11,956 bases of DNA, taken from contig JAFGFR010000299.1 of NCBI GenBank assembly GCA_016930955.1, positions 1 through 11,956 of the forward strand. Reading direction: 5' to 3'. Both the position numbers and the translations under genes were made by a program. Below the pieces are notes generated by a model, which ran no database searches, was not told the origin of the DNA, and saw only the letters and a program-made list of their open reading frames with translations. Origin of the DNA: Victivallales bacterium (GTDB lineage Bacteria > Verrucomicrobiota > Lentisphaeria > Victivallales > JAADHT01). Positions 1 through 5,915 of the stretch are shown here, piece after piece (positions within the stretch are counted from its first letter, which is position 1; the number at the start of each line of letters is the position of its first letter).

Positions 1-75
1 AAGAAGGCCCCGGCGAAGAAGGCCCCGGCGAAGAAGGCCCCGGCGAAGAAGGCCCCGGCAAAGAAGGCCCCGGCA
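1..75 (+). repeat. 15-bp coding tandem repeat (five units)
   Basis: The unit AAGAAGGCCCCGGCG is repeated five times head to tail and probably continues upstream of the window. Units 1-3 are identical; units 4 and 5 differ only by a final GCA instead of GCG. The unit length is a multiple of three, so changes in copy number would lengthen or shorten the basic tail by five residues without a frameshift. Confidence 0.9.
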
Positions 76-87
76 AAGAAGAAGTAA
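1..87 (+). CDS. C-terminal tail of a histone-H1-like / Lys-Ala-Pro-rich DNA-binding protein (partial)
   Basis: Only the last 28 codons are in the window, ending in TAA at 85-87. They read as five KKAPA units followed by KKK. Such tails are known from bacterial histone-H1-like proteins and from C-terminal extensions of HU-type nucleoid proteins, where the lysines bind the DNA backbone without sequence specificity. That family role is inferred here, because the folded part of the protein lies upstream of the window. The reading frame is supported by the repeat unit being 15 nt (five codons), by a clean stop right after the lysine run, and by a strong terminator 20 bp downstream. A ribosomal or translation factor with a basic tail is a less likely alternative. 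Confidence 0.75.
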   Translation, partial: KKAPAKKAPAKKAPAKKAPAKKAPAKKK

Positions 88-106
88 TTTCTTCGTCGGA
101 ATTTTC

Positions 107-144
107 AACCCCCGTACGCGATCTGCGGTCGGGGGTTCATTTTT
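107..144 (+). terminator. Rho-independent terminator of the histone-like gene
   Basis: AACCCCCG (107-114) pairs with CGGGGGTT (130-137) in a perfect 8-bp stem. A further CGC/GCG pairing is possible inside the loop. The stem is followed by TTCATTTTTG, so a T-run at 140-144 completes the signal. It lies 20 bp after the TAA of the basic-tail gene and reads in the same direction. Confidence 0.85.
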
Positions 145-182
145 GCTGGGATACGTGGAAGAATTATATTGCCAGAACTACT

Positions 183-254
183 GAGCCAATTTCAAAACTC
201 CGCGTGAGCCGCGTCGGGGGCGCAAGCACATCAGACGGTGCGGCAAAATTGCTC
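183..254 (-). mobile_element. Truncated copy (copy 1) of the GAGCC...GGCTC palindromic element
   Basis: These 72 bp align without gaps to the first 72 bp of copy 4 (7941-8012), with about 11 differences by eye. They begin with the terminal repeat GAGCCAATTTCAAAACTCC and run up to the left arm of the internal palindrome, where homology stops. The other end of the element is missing. No target duplication is evident (TACT on the left, TAAC on the right). Strand is given relative to copies 2 and 3, which lie in the opposite orientation. The last aligned base is also the outermost base of the stop codon of the DUF1573 gene. Confidence 0.8.
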
Positions 255-967
255 TAACGATTACCTTGCTTTACCCTGCCTCTTATATTGATCTCCAAGG
301 GTTTCCAGCCTTCTGGCTCAGCTATCGGGATGATTATTTTGCATGAGAATGCATCATTTTCCCCGGAGGGTATTATCGAGATTTTAACACGGAAGAGCTT
401 GGGGTTCTTCTTCTCCATGCAAAGAGAATGTACGACATCTGATTGGACGACCGGGTCGGAGAAAACAACTCCTTCTTCGGATGCATCGAGCAAAAATTCC
501 TGCCCCCACTCGATGCCGCTCTGCAATATCCCCGCATACAATGTGTCCGATGGCATGACTGAAACAAGGGGCATCGCGTTGCCCGACAGTGTCAGCGTAA
601 GGAATCGTCGCGCCGGGTCGTTGCTCTCGACATATACATTCTTGCGGTAAGGGCCGTAGATGGAGTCCTCGATAATAACTGCCTTCAATGTCGCATGCTC
701 TCCGGAGGGTATCTCAGTCCTGTCAATCTGCGCCCCGGCACAGCCACAGGTCTTCCTGATCCGGCCGATCTTAAGCACTCCCCCGCCTGTGTTCCGGATT
801 ATGAAAGCAACCTCTTTCCGAAGTTTTGCCGGATAAGCTCCGAAATCAATCTCAGAATCTCCTTGAACGGAAATAGTCGGAGCCTCGGCATCAGCGGCAT
901 AAGCAACGGCAAACATGGCAGACATGCAGCAGACATACAACAAAACTTTGCCTATACTCCTCAGCAT
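254..967 (-). CDS. Secreted DUF1573-domain protein
   Basis: The product has 237 residues. Residues 1-24 form a signal peptide (basic start MLRSIGK, hydrophobic core, AYA before the likely cleavage). A DUF1573-type domain spans about residues 35-130, with the family-like features DFGAY, then RNTGGGVLKIGRIRKTCGCA, including the cysteine pair C74/C76. The remaining 100 residues look like a second beta-rich segment without recognised motifs. The function of DUF1573 is not established; the fold is probably immunoglobulin-like and periplasmic. The ATG at 967 is chosen because GAGGT (972-976) lies just upstream and the signal peptide begins there. The frame stays open for 62 more codons upstream (to 1153), but those codons lie mostly in inserted element copy 2. 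The gene is divergent from the thiol-electron carrier at 1310, which suggests a shared envelope redox role (inference). The native upstream region is only about 20 bp, because an element copy begins at 987. Confidence 0.85.
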   Translation of the reverse strand: MLRSIGKVLLYVCCMSAMFAVAYAADAEAPTISVQGDSEIDFGAYPAKLRKEVAFIIRNTGGGVLKIGRIRKTCGCAGAQIDRTEIPSGEHATLKAVIIEDSIYGPYRKNVYVESNDPARRFLTLTLSGNAMPLVSVMPSDTLYAGILQSGIEWGQEFLLDASEEGVVFSDPVVQSDVVHSLCMEKKNPKLFRVKISIIPSGENDAFSCKIIIPIAEPEGWKPLEINIRGRVKQGNR

Positions 968-986
968 AGATACCTCAGCAAAATTC

Positions 987-1269
987 CAGCCGATTTTCAT
1001 ACTATCCGTGGTCGCGCGCAGCCTGCAGATTTTGGATGCGAGGCCACGCAGATGCGGGAGTGGGCATACCTGCTTGGCCTGTCCCGACTGCTCCGGCGTG
1101 GCATTCGCGCCAAAAGAGCTTGCCGACCAAAGGTTGGGGCGGAGGCTCAGCATATGTCACGGCGAAATGGCCGGCACAGACAGCTTCGGGTATGCACCAG
1201 CCATTTCGCCGCACCGTCTGCCGCGCCTGCGCTCCCAACGCGGTTCACGAGGAGTTTTGAAACTGCCTC
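987..1269 (+). mobile_element. Full-length copy (copy 2) of the palindromic element
   Basis: This 283-bp copy is the longest in the window. Its left end (CAGCCGATTTTCATACT) and right end (GTTTTGAAACTGCCTC) are diverged versions of the terminal repeats. It contains both modules: the left one shared with copy 3 (around CGGCGTGGCATTCGCG, 1093-1108) and the internal palindrome shared with copy 4. The palindrome arms CGGCGAAATGGC (1160-1171) and GCCATTTCGCCG (1200-1211) are perfect complements enclosing a 28-nt loop. No clean target duplication is visible (ATTC on the left, TATT on the right), so this is probably an older insertion. It fills most of the divergent intergenic region and carries no transposase. 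Confidence 0.8.
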
Positions 1270-1276
1270 TATTACC

Positions 1277-1304
1277 TTTACAAAACACACGGCAAGAATA
1301 TATT
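1277..1304 (+). promoter_or_regulatory. Putative sigma70-type promoter giving a leaderless mRNA for the Trx-CcdA gene
   Basis: The -35 candidate TTTACA (1277-1282) and the -10 candidate TATATT (1299-1304) each match the consensus in five of six positions and are 16 bp apart. The -10 box ends only five bases before the ATG at 1310, so transcription would begin at or next to the start codon. There is no Shine-Dalgarno sequence ahead of that ATG, which agrees with a leaderless transcript. The site lies just outside element copy 2, so it looks native. Confidence 0.5.
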
Positions 1305-1309
1305 ACCAC

Positions 1310-2671
1310 ATGAATGAGAAATTTAAAGTCGTAGAGCCAATCTCCAAACTACACGTGGGCGCGCGGCCAGCCATTTTAAATGCAGGGTCACGCCGATGCG
1401 TAAGAGGGCATAACTGTCCGATCAGTCCCGACCGCTCCGGCGTGGCATTCGCGACAAAAGGATCTGCCGCCCAAAGGGTCGGGGCGGAGGCACAGCCTGC
1501 GCTCACAACGCGGTCCACGAGGAGTTTTGAAATCGGCTCCGTATTTCTTATAGGTTTGTTGTTTATCTCCGTCACCGGGGTATTCGCCGGCAGGACTGCA
1601 GATGCTTCAGAAGTGTTGATAGAGTTTTTTTTCTCCGGCGGCTGCATCGAGTGCCGCAGGGTGGAGAACCTTGTCATCCCGCATCTGGAGGAGGAGCATG
1701 GCGGCAGCTTCGTCATCCATAGGATTGACTTAGGCATGGTCGAGAACGTCCCCACCCTCGTCGCCTATCAGGAGAAGTTCGGCATCACCGAGGACAAGCC
1801 TGTGTCCATGGTGGTCAACCGGAAAGTATTCCTCAACGGCTACGGCGAGATCGAGGAGGGGCTTCTGCGCGCTGTGGCCGAGAACATCGGCGCGGCTCCC
1901 GATGGGGCTTCGATGGAAGACGAGGCCGCTGTGACAGGAGAATCCCAGACAAAGTCCCGCCTTGGCAAATTCACTCTCGCCGCCGTCCTTGCCGCAGGGC
2001 TCGCGGACGGTGTCAACCCCTGCGTGTTCTCCGCGCTGGTATTCCTCGTCAGCCTGATGTCCGTGTCAGGGATAAAAGGGAGAAGACTCCTCGCCGCTGG
2101 CTGCTCATATTGCCTGGCGAGCTTCCTGACCTACCTCGCGCTGGGATTCGGGCTCACGGGGATAATCAGGTTGTTCCACAAACTCTGGATATTACAGTCC
2201 ATCATGCAGCACGCCATGGCGGCGCTGCTGGTGGCGCTTGCATTGCTCTCCTTCAGGGACGCGTGGAGATACTCCAAAAGCAGAGATGCCAAGGATGTCA
2301 GGCTCCAGCTCCCGGAAAAGCTCAAGGCGGCCGCGAGGACGGCGATGAAAAAAGGCCTCGCAGCCAGACATGTGATCCCTGGCGCCTTCCTCGCGGGAAC
2401 ACTGGTCACCATGGTCGAGAGCGTCTGCACAGGGCAGGTATATCTGCCGGTGATGATGATGCTCTCACGCGCAGGCAACATCAGGGCGGCGGCACTGCTC
2501 GTGGCATACAACATCGCTTTCATCATACCGCTCCTCGTGGTCCTCGCCGCCACATTCAAAGGCATCTCGAATCCCGCCATGGTCGAATGGAGCAAAAAGA
2601 ACGTCGTGCCGTCCAAGATCGCAATAGGCCTGGTGCTCATATGTCTCGCCGTGCTGCTGGCGATCACATAA
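1310..2671 (+). CDS. Thioredoxin-like/CcdA-type membrane thiol-electron carrier, with an element inserted in the signal peptide
   Basis: The product has 453 residues. Residues 1-8 (MNEKFKVV) are the original start. Residues 9-78 are encoded by an inserted repeat element. Residues 79-93 (FLIGLLFISVTGVFA) are the hydrophobic core and end of the signal peptide. A thioredoxin-like domain follows (about 100-192) with the redox motif CIEC (C112, C115). A CcdA/DsbD-like membrane domain (about 220-453, roughly six helices) has NPC with C238 and a second membrane cysteine in ESVCTGQVYLP (C373). Families of this kind pass electrons from cytosolic thioredoxin across the membrane to periplasmic thiols. 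The order here, thioredoxin domain first, is the reverse of classical DsbD, where it is C-terminal. The frame is open further upstream (to 695), but ATG 1310 is preferred because it gives a perfect signal peptide once the element is removed and fits the promoter at 1277-1304. Whether the present 77-residue N-terminal extension still allows export is unknown. Confidence 0.85.
   Translation: MNEKFKVVEPISKLHVGARPAILNAGSRRCVRGHNCPISPDRSGVAFATKGSAAQRVGAEAQPALTTRSTRSFEIGSVFLIGLLFISVTGVFAGRTADASEVLIEFFFSGGCIECRRVENLVIPHLEEEHGGSFVIHRIDLGMVENVPTLVAYQEKFGITEDKPVSMVVNRKVFLNGYGEIEEGLLRAVAENIGAAPDGASMEDEAAVTGESQTKSRLGKFTLAAVLAAGLADGVNPCVFSALVFLVSLMSVSGIKGRRLLAAGCSYCLASFLTYLALGFGLTGIIRLFHKLWILQSIMQHAMAALLVALALLSFRDAWRYSKSRDAKDVRLQLPEKLKAAARTAMKKGLAARHVIPGAFLAGTLVTMVESVCTGQVYLPVMMMLSRAGNIRAAALLVAYNIAFIIPLLVVLAATFKGISNPAMVEWSKKNVVPSKIAIGLVLICLAVLLAIT
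1334..1539 (+). mobile_element. Copy 3 of the palindromic element, inserted in frame in the signal-peptide coding region
   Basis: This 206-bp copy begins GAGCCAATCTCCAAACT and ends AGTTTTGAAATCGGCTC. It is flanked by the direct repeat CGTA (1330-1333 and 1540-1543), a 4-bp target-site duplication. It carries the left module found in copy 2 but lacks the internal palindrome (about 77 bp missing after CGGAGGCACAG). Element plus one duplication is 210 nt, or 70 codons, with no stop in the host frame. Excising 1334-1543 on paper joins GTC GTA directly to TTT CTT and restores a normal signal peptide. Confidence 0.92.
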
Positions 2672-2766
2672 AGGCGACAATTACTGGCGACGACAAATCA
2701 ACAACTCGGACGGCAAAGACGCCGCCCCGCCTCCAGCGAGGAAAAAAACAATTTGCGACACCAAAT

Positions 2767-2808
2767 CTTTGGACTGCTGCGGTTTCCTTGCCAAGGCGTA
2801 GCCGAAAG
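2767..2808. repeat. Imperfect palindrome, possibly a decayed REP-like unit
   Basis: The stretch is bounded by CTTT (2767-2770) and AAAG (2805-2808). Inside, GCTGCG pairs with CGTAGC (one wobble) around the tight palindrome CCTTGCCAAGG (2786-2796). It lies between convergent genes, as REP-type hairpins often do. No second copy was seen in this window, so calling it a repeat is a guess from its shape. Confidence 0.3.
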
Positions 2809-2850
2809 ACAGAGACTGTCCACCGCCGCCTTCACTTCTGCCCTCTGTCC

Positions 2851-2883
2851 TCCGCCTGTCAGCCTCAGGCGGATCCGTTTTTT
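2851..2883 (+). terminator. Probable Rho-independent terminator of the Trx-CcdA gene
   Basis: TCCGCCTG (2851-2858) pairs with CAGGCGGA (2866-2873) in a perfect 8-bp, GC-rich stem with a 7-nt loop. Six T residues follow at 2878-2883. It reads in the plus direction and lies 180 bp after the TAA at 2671. The distance from the gene and the four bases between stem and T-run lower the confidence slightly. Confidence 0.65.
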
Positions 2884-3003
2884 CCGTTAAGTCCATTTCG
2901 TCCATTCAATCCCCCAGCCCCATGCCAATGTTCACACAGCCCGGAAATCAGAAAGGGAATTTCACACCTTATTCACCTGTCCAGATTTTTGGACGCACCT
3001 CCA

Positions 3004-5763
3004 CTACCACCATACCGGAAGGTACAATAGGTGAACCTTTGTGCCCTCGATGCCTTTTTCCAGGCTGAAGAGCCTGTACGCGAATGAGAAGCGTGTCCTC
3101 TCGTTATTTTCGGAATACGAGATGAATGGGAAGAGGTCTAGGTTGCTTGTGTCGCCTCTTTTCTCGCGATGGTAGAGTTTCCAGAGTATACGCGAGGACT
3201 CGTAGTCCTCGGCACCATCTTTCTGGGGTGTCTCCTGATAGTTGTAGTAAGTGTACCACAGAGCCTGGCGCTCGCTGATCCCTGTAAGGAAGCAGTTCTT
3301 CGATGTGTAGAGCCAGAGCAGCGTGCCAAATGAGTCGCCGTACTTGTCTTTCTCGTAGAACGAAAACGGGATGAAGTTGGTGACTTTCCTCTCTTCAGCC
3401 TTGGACTCGTGTGAATAGTAGCACGGGAAGATGAACTCGGTCGTCTTGTGTTTGTCCATGCTGTATCTGTAGAGCAGCAACAAGATGTCCATTGACTCTC
3501 TCCCGAGATTGGTGTCAGACTCATGGTTGAAGACGTTGAGGGGCACGAATGTCTTGGATTTGCCTCCGCGTCTCTCGCCGAAAAGGAAGGGGAATATGGT
3601 GTAGTTGCTGGTTTCGCGTTTTTCGTTTGATGCAGAGAAGTAGTTCGGGAAGACGTATGAGTTCTTGCGTGCGGTTTTTAGGTAATAGTCGTCCGGTCTG
3701 TCATCGTGGTCGAACTCCTTGCCATCATACTTTGGGTTGACCAAGGTGCTGCCTTCTGAGCTATACCCGTACCAGTAAAACGGCAGGAGGTACGACGACT
3801 CATAGGTCTCGGACTCGATCTTGCGGCTGGCAGTGCCGAAGAGGGACATGTAGCTGCGGCTCACGTCCTCGTTTGCCCTCTCGTAGGAGTAGACCGGGAA
3901 GATGCTGTGCCATTCCTTTCCGCCGTCGAGGTTGTCCCTGGCGTCATGTCCCGACTTGCAGAACGGGAAGACCTGGAGGTCGGAGTAGCTGCCGTCCTCA
4001 TGCTCTTTCGAGGATACGCTCGGGAAGAAAAACTTGTCATGGGACACTGTCTTCTCGGCGACACGGAAGTCCTTCGGGCGGGTCTTGTTGGAAAACACCT
4101 CACCCTTGTATGCAGGATTCCTGCGCCAATAGCCTGTGTCCTTGAATCTGTGCCCGTAGAATGGGAGCAGATACCACGCGGAATAGTCCTTTCCCCTGAT
4201 CTTGTCCTCCGTGGTGCCTGCGAGAATGCCGTAGTTGCGCTCTACCCGGTCACTCGTCCTCTTGTATGAGTAGAAGGGTGAAATCCTGTACCACTCGCTG
4301 TCAATATTGTCGTGCTTGTGGAACCCGGAGGAAAATACGGGGGCGACAGTGAAGTCGCTGTAGCTGCCGTCGAGGTTGCGCGACACGAACACGCTCGGGA
4401 TGCAGAAAAGGTTTTCCGACACCGTGCTTTCATCAACATAGTAATCTTCCGGCCTTTCCTCGAATTTGAATTCCTTGCCCTCATATGCCGAATTGCGCCT
4501 TTGCCTGACTACAGGACGATGGCTGTGGTGATAAAAAGGCAACACGTAGGATGATTTGTATTGTTCGCCGTTGATGTGCTTGTGGTTCCTGCCTGCGAGG
4601 CCAAGGTAGTTCCAGTGCATGTCCTTGCGGTCCCTGGAATAGCCGTATACAGGGAACACCACGTCCCACTCCTTGTCATGAAAGGTGTCATCCCACTTGC
4701 GAGACTTGTCGTGCCCGCTGTAGTAGAATGGGAACACGGTGAGCCATTTCTGGTCGTGCTGGCCTTCCCCGTATTTTCTGTGCCCCTGGAAGTAGAACGG
4801 GAAGAACATCCCGCTCGCCTCCCTTCCACCCTCGTCACTGGAGAAATACAAAGACGGCAGGACAAACAGCGACCTCGCGAAGCTCTCTTCCCTGCGAAAC
4901 AGATCCTCGGGCTTTTCCTCGTCGTGCCTGAACTTCCTGCCCTCGTAGACAGGGTTGCGCCAGTTGTAATACCTGCGGCTCCTGTCGTAGTTGAACAACG
5001 GAAAGAAGTATAAGTCGGAGACATGCGTCACGCCGTCAAAGGTGCCGGTCTTGAACTTGCCGAAGGGTGGCAGGATGTCGTGGTCGCTAAACATCGAGCC
5101 GTGTTCGTAAAAGTACACAGGGAAAAAATATCCCTTGTCCTTGGCAAAGGAGAAGAGCAATGTGTACAGCCTCGAGCCGTGTCCGTCATAATAATACATC
5201 GGGAAAAGGTACGAGGAGCCGTCCTTGTGGGAATATCCCCCGAAGAGCATGTAGTTGTCCAGTCTCGAGTCGCCTGTGCCAAACGAAGAGAAGGGAAGCG
5301 ACAAGAAACGCTTGTCCTGCTTTACGTAGAGCGGGAGCACGTAGTGGCTTCCGTCGCGGCCGTTCCAGCCGCCGGTCAGTATCCTGTAGCTCTCCTCATA
5401 GTTGTCCACCGAGACCAGCGGACGGAACTCCCAGCCCACATCATTGATCTCCGCCAGCGGCCACAGGAAGCTGTACAGCAAAAAGTTCTTGAAGAACACA
5501 GGCCAGATGTTCACCCTGTCGTCGTCCATCATGGACTTCAAATCCGTCGCGACAAGCCTCTCGACCTTGATGGCCGCCGGGTCGTTCCACTTAACAATCT
5601 GACCCGCGCTCGTCTTGCCGGCAATTATCTCCCCAGTATAAAAGGGAGAGGTCTTCATGAACCGGCTGCTGCACGAAGACAGAAACATCAACAACACAAA
5701 ACATGCCAAAACAGCCAGTGCAGAGCGTAAACAAACCCCAAAACCGAAACTCTCCCTTGCCAT
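3004..5763 (-). CDS. Large lipoprotein made of repeated aromatic FPFY-type modules, function unknown
   Basis: The product has 919 residues and I do not recognise a family. Residues 1-30 are a signal peptide ending in the lipobox LSSC with lipidation cysteine C31, so it should be anchored in the outer or inner membrane. The rest is rich in Tyr, Phe, Ser and charged residues and contains many short strands of the type FPFYYSG or LLPFYGH. A longer module repeats about four times, starting near residues 251, 405, 530 and 657. Each unit opens with a [Y/W]xxPFY strand, then N-[P/S]-x-Y-x-G-[K/R/E]-x-F, then RPxD or KPED, a xxFPS strand, and later an SPFYSY or FPVYSY strand. The protein ends LYLPVWW. 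The ATG at 5763 is supported by GGAG eight bases upstream. A beta-propeller or beta-solenoid-like surface protein is a reasonable structural guess, but no binding site or catalytic motif is visible. Confidence 0.85.
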   Translation of the reverse strand: MARESFGFGVCLRSALAVLACFVLLMFLSSCSSRFMKTSPFYTGEIIAGKTSAGQIVKWNDPAAIKVERLVATDLKSMMDDDRVNIWPVFFKNFLLYSFLWPLAEINDVGWEFRPLVSVDNYEESYRILTGGWNGRDGSHYVLPLYVKQDKRFLSLPFSSFGTGDSRLDNYMLFGGYSHKDGSSYLFPMYYYDGHGSRLYTLLFSFAKDKGYFFPVYFYEHGSMFSDHDILPPFGKFKTGTFDGVTHVSDLYFFPLFNYDRSRRYYNWRNPVYEGRKFRHDEEKPEDLFRREESFARSLFVLPSLYFSSDEGGREASGMFFPFYFQGHRKYGEGQHDQKWLTVFPFYYSGHDKSRKWDDTFHDKEWDVVFPVYGYSRDRKDMHWNYLGLAGRNHKHINGEQYKSSYVLPFYHHSHRPVVRQRRNSAYEGKEFKFEERPEDYYVDESTVSENLFCIPSVFVSRNLDGSYSDFTVAPVFSSGFHKHDNIDSEWYRISPFYSYKRTSDRVERNYGILAGTTEDKIRGKDYSAWYLLPFYGHRFKDTGYWRRNPAYKGEVFSNKTRPKDFRVAEKTVSHDKFFFPSVSSKEHEDGSYSDLQVFPFCKSGHDARDNLDGGKEWHSIFPVYSYERANEDVSRSYMSLFGTASRKIESETYESSYLLPFYWYGYSSEGSTLVNPKYDGKEFDHDDRPDDYYLKTARKNSYVFPNYFSASNEKRETSNYTIFPFLFGERRGGKSKTFVPLNVFNHESDTNLGRESMDILLLLYRYSMDKHKTTEFIFPCYYSHESKAEERKVTNFIPFSFYEKDKYGDSFGTLLWLYTSKNCFLTGISERQALWYTYYNYQETPQKDGAEDYESSRILWKLYHREKRGDTSNLDLFPFISYSENNERTRFSFAYRLFSLEKGIEGTKVHLLYLPVWW

Positions 5764-5817
5764 AACCTTCTCCTTGCCTCGTTCGAGTTCTCCCTACACA
5801 AACCTGACGGAATCCTG

Positions 5818-5846
5818 ACAATACAGCCTCAAAGCCCGTTCATCAA
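5818..5846 (-). promoter_or_regulatory. Putative promoter of the repeat lipoprotein gene
   Basis: Read on the minus strand, TTGATG (5846-5841) and TATTGT (5823-5818) are separated by 17 bp, the preferred sigma70 spacing, with four to five matches in each box. The predicted start site is near 5811, giving a leader of about 48 nt that includes the GGAG ribosome-binding site. Not tested against background frequency. Confidence 0.4.
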
Positions 5847-5870
5847 CACGAACAGCTCAAATTGGTTCTG

Positions 5871-5910
5871 AAAAAGGGAGACAATCCCTCGCGGAAAGAC
5901 TTCCGCCGAG
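5871..5910 (-). terminator. Possible terminator of the metallopeptidase gene
   Basis: CTCGCGGAA (5888-5896) pairs with TTCCGCCGAG (5901-5910), with one bulged base and a 4-nt loop. It begins six bases after the stop codon of the minus-strand gene. On the minus strand the U-run (5875-5871) comes about 12 nt after the stem, farther than in a typical intrinsic terminator, so function is uncertain. Confidence 0.4.
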
Positions 5911-5915
5911 ATTAT

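Larger units (their letters stand above)
2672..3003. other. Gene-free convergent intergenic segment
   Basis: These 332 bp separate the stop codons of two convergent genes. I see no credible coding region: the frames open here are continuations antisense to, or out of frame with, the neighbouring gene. The segment holds an imperfect 42-nt hairpin (2767-2808) and a likely terminator (2851-2883). A 20-mer at 2883-2902 recurs in inverted orientation at 6779-6798 with 18 of 20 matches. The rest has no recognisable content. Confidence 0.6.

Noticed and set aside
1..75. Tandem repeat as a possible CRISPR array
   Set aside because: The units are 15 bp, have no spacers and are in-frame coding KKAPA repeats.
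183..254. Copy 1 read as a complete miniature element with TTGCTC as its right end
   Set aside because: Gapless alignment to copy 4 shows that TTGCTC corresponds to the internal palindrome arm (TGGCTG), so this is a truncated copy and not one with both ends.
968..1153. N-terminal extension of the DUF1573 gene to 1153
   Set aside because: The 62 extra residues come mainly from element copy 2. The ATG at 967 has a ribosome-binding site and starts a signal peptide.
695..1309. Upstream extension of the Trx-CcdA reading frame to an ATG at 695
   Set aside because: It runs antisense through the DUF1573 gene and through element copy 2. The start at 1310 has a promoter and, after element removal, an exact signal peptide.
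2980..2995. GTCCA...TGGAC hairpin as terminator of the lipoprotein gene
   Set aside because: The stem is only five base pairs and no U-run follows on the minus strand.
2110..3030. A 306-codon plus-strand frame overlapping the Trx-CcdA gene
   Set aside because: It is out of frame with a well-supported membrane protein and translates to low-complexity Pro/Arg/His-rich sequence.
4561..5730. Long plus-strand frames (for example 4561-5013 and 5023-5730) opposite the lipoprotein gene
   Set aside because: They are antisense shadows favoured by GC-rich third codon positions. Their translations show no domain, and the minus-strand product has a clear repeat structure and lipobox.
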